From positions 1 to 18,249 of the forward strand of contig NZ_URNN01000064.1 of NCBI RefSeq assembly GCF_900549175.1: a DNA stretch of 18,249 nucleotides. The letters run 5' to 3'. Source of the DNA: an uncultured Prevotella sp. GTDB taxonomy: Bacteria; Bacteroidota; Bacteroidia; Bacteroidales; Bacteroidaceae. Position numbers and translations under genes: made by a program. The notes under the pieces are model-generated. The model had not been told where the DNA came from and did not search any database. It saw nothing but the letters and a program-made list of their open reading frames with translations. Of the stretch, positions 14,928 through 18,249 are shown one piece after another. Position 1 is the stretch's first letter; every line of letters begins with the position of its first letter.

Positions 14928-15246
14928 TTATACTGTTTTTTTATTTTCTTTTTTTGTTGTGTCAAACCCTTGTTTCTCCCTTTCGTTTCGTTGCTGCCGG
15001 GGCGGGTTTTGTGGTGTCTTTGCCGCGTTGCAGCCTGTGCCGGCATTGCCGCGAGGCATGTGCTGCACGTGGCATGAGTAGATATAGCGTGTAAAGTTAC
15101 TAATAAAAAATAAGAAAAAGGATAAATGCCTTGCAAGTTTTTGAGTTTTTAAGGATTGGATAAAAGGATAAAAGGAAATAAAAACAAGGTGCCGCACCTG
15201 ATTAAAGATGCGGCACCTGTTTTCATTTCATTTCGATATAGAATAT
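14928..15246. other. Intergenic region upstream of recJ
   Basis: A 319-bp gap with an AT-rich 3' half. It contains the terminator at 15187-15218 and a duplicated GGATAAAA near 15155-15172. A near match to the Bacteroidetes -7 box lies on the minus strand at 15099-15092 (TAACTTTA, one base off TAnnTTTG) with no clear -33 partner, so a recJ promoter there is only tentative. Frames of 79 and 89 codons cross the region but look spurious: they run through the recJ leader and carry no recognisable motif. Confidence 0.45.
15187..15218 (-). terminator. Rho-independent terminator of the microprotein gene
   Basis: A perfect 10-bp stem (AGGTGCCGCA at 15187-15196 against TGCGGCACCT at 15209-15218) with a 12-base loop. 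On the minus strand it is followed by TGTTTTTATTT, a good U-tract. It starts 29 bp downstream of the stop codon at 15247. The plus-strand side is also T-rich, so it may stop transcription from both directions. Confidence 0.75.
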
Positions 15247-15399
15247 TTATCCGATGGTATAGGCCAGTATAACGGCAGTACCCATCAATAATGCTATTGT
15301 CAGCAGGGTGATGAAAGTTATTCTTTTCAGCATCTTCCGGCGTCTTATGGCATTCATGCTTTGTCGTTTGAATTCGCTTGCGTCGTCACTTTTCCTCAT
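15247..15399 (-). CDS. 50-residue single-span membrane microprotein
   Basis: A short gene of unknown function. The product begins MRKSDDASEFKRQSMNAIRR. After this basic N-terminal part of about 26 residues comes one hydrophobic helix at about 27-48 (ITFITLLTIALLMGTAVILA), then YTIG and a TAA stop. The positive-inside rule would place the basic N-terminus in the cytoplasm. Support for a real gene: an ATG with a strong purine-rich ribosome binding site seven or so bases upstream, a codon pattern giving a coherent charged-then-hydrophobic protein, and a proper terminator directly downstream. It stands alone between the C1 peptidase and recJ. I do not recognise a family. Confidence 0.72.
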   Translation of the reverse strand: MRKSDDASEFKRQSMNAIRRRKMLKRITFITLLTIALLMGTAVILAYTIG

Positions 15400-15403
15400 T
15401 TCA

Positions 15404-15413
15404 CCCCCTCCCC
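15404..15413 (-). promoter_or_regulatory. Strong purine-rich ribosome binding site of the microprotein
   Basis: The minus strand reads GGGGAGGGGG and then TGAA before the ATG at 15399. Such a marked Shine-Dalgarno-like stretch is unusual here: the other genes in the window have A-rich leaders with no clear Shine-Dalgarno. It fixes the start of the 50-residue gene. Confidence 0.6.
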
Positions 15414-15486
15414 ATTGTTATGTTATGTAAGTAGTTGATATTCATGATTTTAGGTGAATATATCTTTAGATTTTCTTAAAGAAGAC

Positions 15487-15538
15487 TGTATCAAAATGCC
15501 GATATTGCACACGGTGTGGACATCGACATTTTGATACA
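15487..15538 (-). terminator. Long hairpin downstream of the C1 peptidase gene
   Basis: Arms 15487-15503 and 15522-15538 (TGTATCAAAATG and its complement plus CGAT/ATCG) form a 17-bp stem with one mismatch. The loop contains a second small palindrome, CACAC-G-GTGTG. It starts 11 bp after the stop at 15549. The tail on the minus strand, GTCTTCTTTAAG, is only moderately U-rich, so termination is likely but not textbook; RNA protection or processing is an alternative. Confidence 0.55.
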
Positions 15539-15548
15539 CCATCTCTTT

Positions 15549-16751
15549 TTATATTCCGAGTTTCTTGCGGATATCCTTCGGTATGGCGTTCTTGTTTACC
15601 ATGAAGTCCATCGTGTTGGCTGCAACGAATGTCTTGGTCATATACCAGATGCCTTTATAGTCGCCCCACTCACCCCATGAGTTCTTCACCATGTAGTATT
15701 CCTTGCCGTTCTGGTCCTTGGCCACGCCGTAGATGAGCATGCCGTGGTCGTCGGTCAGCTCCCAGTTGTCGTAACGTTGCTGGCGCAGTTCCTGTGTGGG
15801 GACGATTTCCGGAGCCGTGCATCCCAGTGAGTCGAACGTGGCTGTCTTCTTCGTCGATGTGAGACGGAGCCAGCGTGCGGCGTCGCTTCCGGCCAGACTC
15901 TGCACCTGCTTCATGTCGTAGGCGTAGGCCGTGCCCTTGCGTGTGAAGCCTTCTTCCGACACGTCGCCGCCCCATGCTATGGTGTAGCCGTTCTCTACAG
16001 CGTTGTCTATTATGCGCATCATGTCCTCCATGGGCACGTTCCACGACAGCGGGTTGCGCCAGTTGTCCTGCACTTCCACCGGGAAGGCTGTCCAGAACGG
16101 GTGGTGTGTGTAGCTTGTGATGGTCACGTAGTCGTTCCAGTCAAGCCCGAGACTTGCCGCAAACTCCTTCGGGGTGTATGTCTTGCCCTCATACTTGAAC
16201 GTGGCGGGGCACTGTCCAAGATAGGCGTCAAGTATGCCTTGCAGTCCCACTTTCCACTGGCCCGAAATCTTTTTGGCCTCGCTCTTGGCGATGGTTGTCA
16301 CATAAGGGGTCATCACCTCGAAGAACTCGTTGAAGTTGTGCAGCGAGTCGCCGTAGAGACTTCCGGGGAATGGCATGGCGTCTTCGGGGCAGATGCCGTA
16401 GTTCTGCAGCACGTATAGCACGTCGTATGCCGAACCGCCCTGCGAGAACTGGCAGTCGCCGTGCAGCCTCACCACCTGTATGGCGCGGTCCATGTAGTTC
16501 TTGTTGGCCACGAACGACTCGCAGAGGTCGTATGTCTTGCCCGTTTTCTTCAGTATTTCACTTTCGAAATATGACAGTGTCGAGTATGCCCAGCATGTGC
16601 CGCTGCGGTTCTGGTCCTTGATGCTTGTTATGGGATTCTCCTTGATAGTGGTGAATACCGGCTTGTTTTTGTTCACAGAATCATTCTTCTCCTGTGCGTT
16701 CGCTCCCGCAGCCATCAGTGCGACGAGCGACAAAGTTAAAATCTTCTTCAT
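15549..16751 (-). CDS. Exported papain-fold peptidase (C1B, bleomycin hydrolase/aminopeptidase C-like)
   Basis: A 400-residue cysteine peptidase. I use the ATG at 16751 because it opens with a signal peptide (KKILTLSLVALMAAGANAQ); the frame extends 24 codons further up into the end of the preceding gene, without merit. The catalytic set is complete: oxyanion Gln47 and Cys53 in DQNRSGTCWAYS, His336 in LTDDHGMLIYG, and Asn357 in MVKNSWGEWGDYKG. The GGSAYD stretch after the catalytic helix and the long middle region fit family C1B rather than classical papain. Bleomycin hydrolase and PepC are usually cytoplasmic and about 440-460 residues, so this shorter exported form probably trims peptides in the periplasm or outside. 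It follows the Xaa-Pro aminopeptidase gene after 52 bp and is probably co-transcribed with it. Confidence 0.9.
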   Translation of the reverse strand: MKKILTLSLVALMAAGANAQEKNDSVNKNKPVFTTIKENPITSIKDQNRSGTCWAYSTLSYFESEILKKTGKTYDLCESFVANKNYMDRAIQVVRLHGDCQFSQGGSAYDVLYVLQNYGICPEDAMPFPGSLYGDSLHNFNEFFEVMTPYVTTIAKSEAKKISGQWKVGLQGILDAYLGQCPATFKYEGKTYTPKEFAASLGLDWNDYVTITSYTHHPFWTAFPVEVQDNWRNPLSWNVPMEDMMRIIDNAVENGYTIAWGGDVSEEGFTRKGTAYAYDMKQVQSLAGSDAARWLRLTSTKKTATFDSLGCTAPEIVPTQELRQQRYDNWELTDDHGMLIYGVAKDQNGKEYYMVKNSWGEWGDYKGIWYMTKTFVAANTMDFMVNKNAIPKDIRKKLGI

Positions 16752-16803
16752 GCTTGTTTTTATTGTTATTGTTCTGATTTTGTTGTTCTGCCTTGCCGGC
16801 CCA

Positions 16804-18216
16804 TTACAGGCCGTTTGCGTCATTGTTCTTCTTCATGAACTCCTCCACGTCTGCGGGATGGTAGGGTATGCGGTTCTTGCCGAGGAAGCGGCATCCGTCA
16901 CGCGTTATCACTATGTCGTCTTCTATGCGTATGCCGCCGAAATCCTTGTAGGTCTCGAGCAGGTCGAAGTTTATCCACTCGCTGCAGTGGCCGCTGGCGC
17001 GCCAGTCGTCGATGAGCGCGGGTATGAAGTAGATGCCCGGCTCGTCGGTCATGACGAAGTTCTCCTCGAGCCTCCGGCCCATGCGCAGGCAGTTGGTGCC
17101 GAATTGTGCCGAGGGCTGCGTCTCCTCGTCGAAGCCCACATACTGCTGTCCCAGCCCCTCCATGTCGTGCACGTCCATGCCCATCATGTGGCCGAGACCG
17201 TGGGGCAGGAACATGGCGTGGGCTCCGGCAGCCACGGCTTCGTCGGTGTCGCCCTTCATCAGGCCTATCTCCTTCAGGCGTTCGGTCATCAGCCGGCACA
17301 CGTCCATGTGCACATCATACCATCTCACGCCGGGGCGGGCCACTTTGAGGGTGTAGTCGTGGCACTCTTCCACTATGCGGTAGATGTCGAGCTGGCGCTG
17401 CGTGAACTTGCCCGACACGGGGTATGTGCGGGTGTGGTCGGAGCAATAGTCGTTGAGTTCGCATCCGGCGTCACACAGGGCGAGCCTTCCCTCTTCGAGC
17501 AGGCTGTCTGACGGACCGCCGTGCATCACCTCGCCGTGTTGCGTGAATATGGTGGCGAAGCTCACCTTCGACGAGTGCGACGCGGCCGTGCCGTCCACCT
17601 GTCCGCCCACATAGCGTTCGGTCACTCCCGGACGCGTGAGGCGCATGGCCGTTGTGTGCATCATGTAGCCCACCTCGCAGGCACGCTCTATGGCCTCTAT
17701 CTCCTGCGGCTCTTTGGTGGAGCGCATCTTCACCACGGCGCTTATCAGCTCGCGTGAGGCGGCGCCGCGCTGCTGCGAGGGGTGTATGCCCAGCAGATCC
17801 ATTATCTGTATCATCGTGTCGTGGCGGTAGGGGGGCAGGAAGTGTATCGTGCGGCCGGCCGTGCGGGCCTTGTCGCAGACGGCTTTCAGCTCCTTCATCG
17901 GGGCCGTATGGGCCACCCCCACCTGCGCCGCCATGTCGCCTACGCTGTCCACCGAGCCGAACCATACTATGTCTTCTATGTCGATGTCGTTGCCGATAAG
18001 CATTTCCTTGTCGTTGTCAACGTCAATCACTCCCACCAGTCCGTCGCGGTGTTGTCCGAAATAATAGACAAAAGCGGAGTCCTGGCGGAAAGGGTAGTAG
18101 GCATTGGCCGGATAGTTGGCCGGTGCCTCGTTGTTGCCGAAAAATATGATGATACCGTGGCCTGTCAGTCTTTTCAACTCTGCACGGCGTCTTATATAGG
18201 TTTCTTTGCCAAACAT
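16804..18216 (-). CDS. pepP: Xaa-Pro aminopeptidase (M24B, aminopeptidase P type)
   Basis: A 470-residue cytoplasmic metallopeptidase that removes an N-terminal residue preceding proline. The N-terminal creatinase-like domain spans about 1-165 (YYPFRQDSAFVYYFG is the typical aminopeptidase P segment). The pita-bread catalytic domain follows. Counting from the ATG, the dinuclear metal ligands are Asp249 (CDAGCELN), Asp260 (CSDHTRTYPVSGKF), His343 (HGLGHMMGMDVHD), Glu392 (TDEPGIYF) and Glu432 (GGIRIEDDIVI). I start at the ATG 18216 (FGKETYIRRR); an in-frame TTG two codons earlier at 18222 is possible but less likely. There is no signal peptide. Only 33 bp of upstream sequence is available, so the promoter is not in view. 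The gene probably forms a pair with the exported C1 peptidase downstream. Confidence 0.95.
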   Translation of the reverse strand: MFGKETYIRRRAELKRLTGHGIIIFFGNNEAPANYPANAYYPFRQDSAFVYYFGQHRDGLVGVIDVDNDKEMLIGNDIDIEDIVWFGSVDSVGDMAAQVGVAHTAPMKELKAVCDKARTAGRTIHFLPPYRHDTMIQIMDLLGIHPSQQRGAASRELISAVVKMRSTKEPQEIEAIERACEVGYMMHTTAMRLTRPGVTERYVGGQVDGTAASHSSKVSFATIFTQHGEVMHGGPSDSLLEEGRLALCDAGCELNDYCSDHTRTYPVSGKFTQRQLDIYRIVEECHDYTLKVARPGVRWYDVHMDVCRLMTERLKEIGLMKGDTDEAVAAGAHAMFLPHGLGHMMGMDVHDMEGLGQQYVGFDEETQPSAQFGTNCLRMGRRLEENFVMTDEPGIYFIPALIDDWRASGHCSEWINFDLLETYKDFGGIRIEDDIVITRDGCRFLGKNRIPYHPADVEEFMKKNNDANGL

Positions 18217-18249
18217 ATTCAAAAAACGTTTTTATATCATAATATATTG

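Noticed and set aside
14928..15197. 89- and 79-codon minus-strand frames upstream of recJ
   Set aside because: Basic, low-complexity translations across an AT-rich leader; one ends exactly before recJ by chance and neither shows a ribosome binding site or homology I can name.

Overview
The window reads as a chromosomal stretch from a member of the Bacteroidales, most likely Prevotellaceae or a close relative (inference). The signs are a secreted GH2 glycosidase, outer-membrane barrel and TlpA-like proteins typical of the phylum, mostly weak Shine-Dalgarno sequences, a TAnnTTTG-type -7 box ahead of the GH2 gene, and a fairly high GC content with G/C-rich third positions. Every gene I can support lies on the minus strand, so transcription runs from high to low coordinates. 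I see no rRNA, tRNA, CRISPR array, transposase or prophage gene.

Layout in order of transcription: (1) 18216-15549, an Xaa-Pro aminopeptidase (M24B) followed after 52 bp by a signal-peptide-bearing papain-fold (C1B, bleomycin hydrolase-like) peptidase, ending at a strong hairpin. (2) 15399-15247, a 50-residue single-span membrane microprotein with an unusually strong purine-rich ribosome binding site and its own terminator. (3) 14927-11264, recJ and recQ overlapping by 11 bp; RecQ starts with GTG and has its zinc module displaced towards the C-terminus. (4) 11182-3079, the accessory core of the window: an ECF sigma factor, a single-span putative anti-sigma protein, a thioredoxin-fold protein that has lost its CxxC, a large plug-plus-barrel outer-membrane protein, and a second TlpA-like protein with an intact CAPC site. 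The order and same-strand packing suggest one operon, with gaps of 45, 14, 89 and 36 bp. (5) 2464-56, a secreted GH2 glycosidase behind a 614-bp intergenic region that carries a promoter box and a nested palindromic repeat.

The best candidate for an undescribed system is the five-gene sigma/anti-sigma/thioredoxin/barrel/thioredoxin locus. It resembles trans-envelope ECF signalling in outline (cytoplasmic sigma, one-span inner-membrane partner, outer-membrane barrel). However, I see no FecR-like anti-sigma sequence, SusD partner or STN signalling domain, and it adds one redox-competent and one apparently redox-dead thioredoxin-fold protein. The anti-sigma gene contains a run of nine cytosines. 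A change of one base there, in either direction, would stop translation before the membrane span, so the switch might be phase variable. A near-perfect 22-bp tandem duplication sits directly upstream of the sigma gene.
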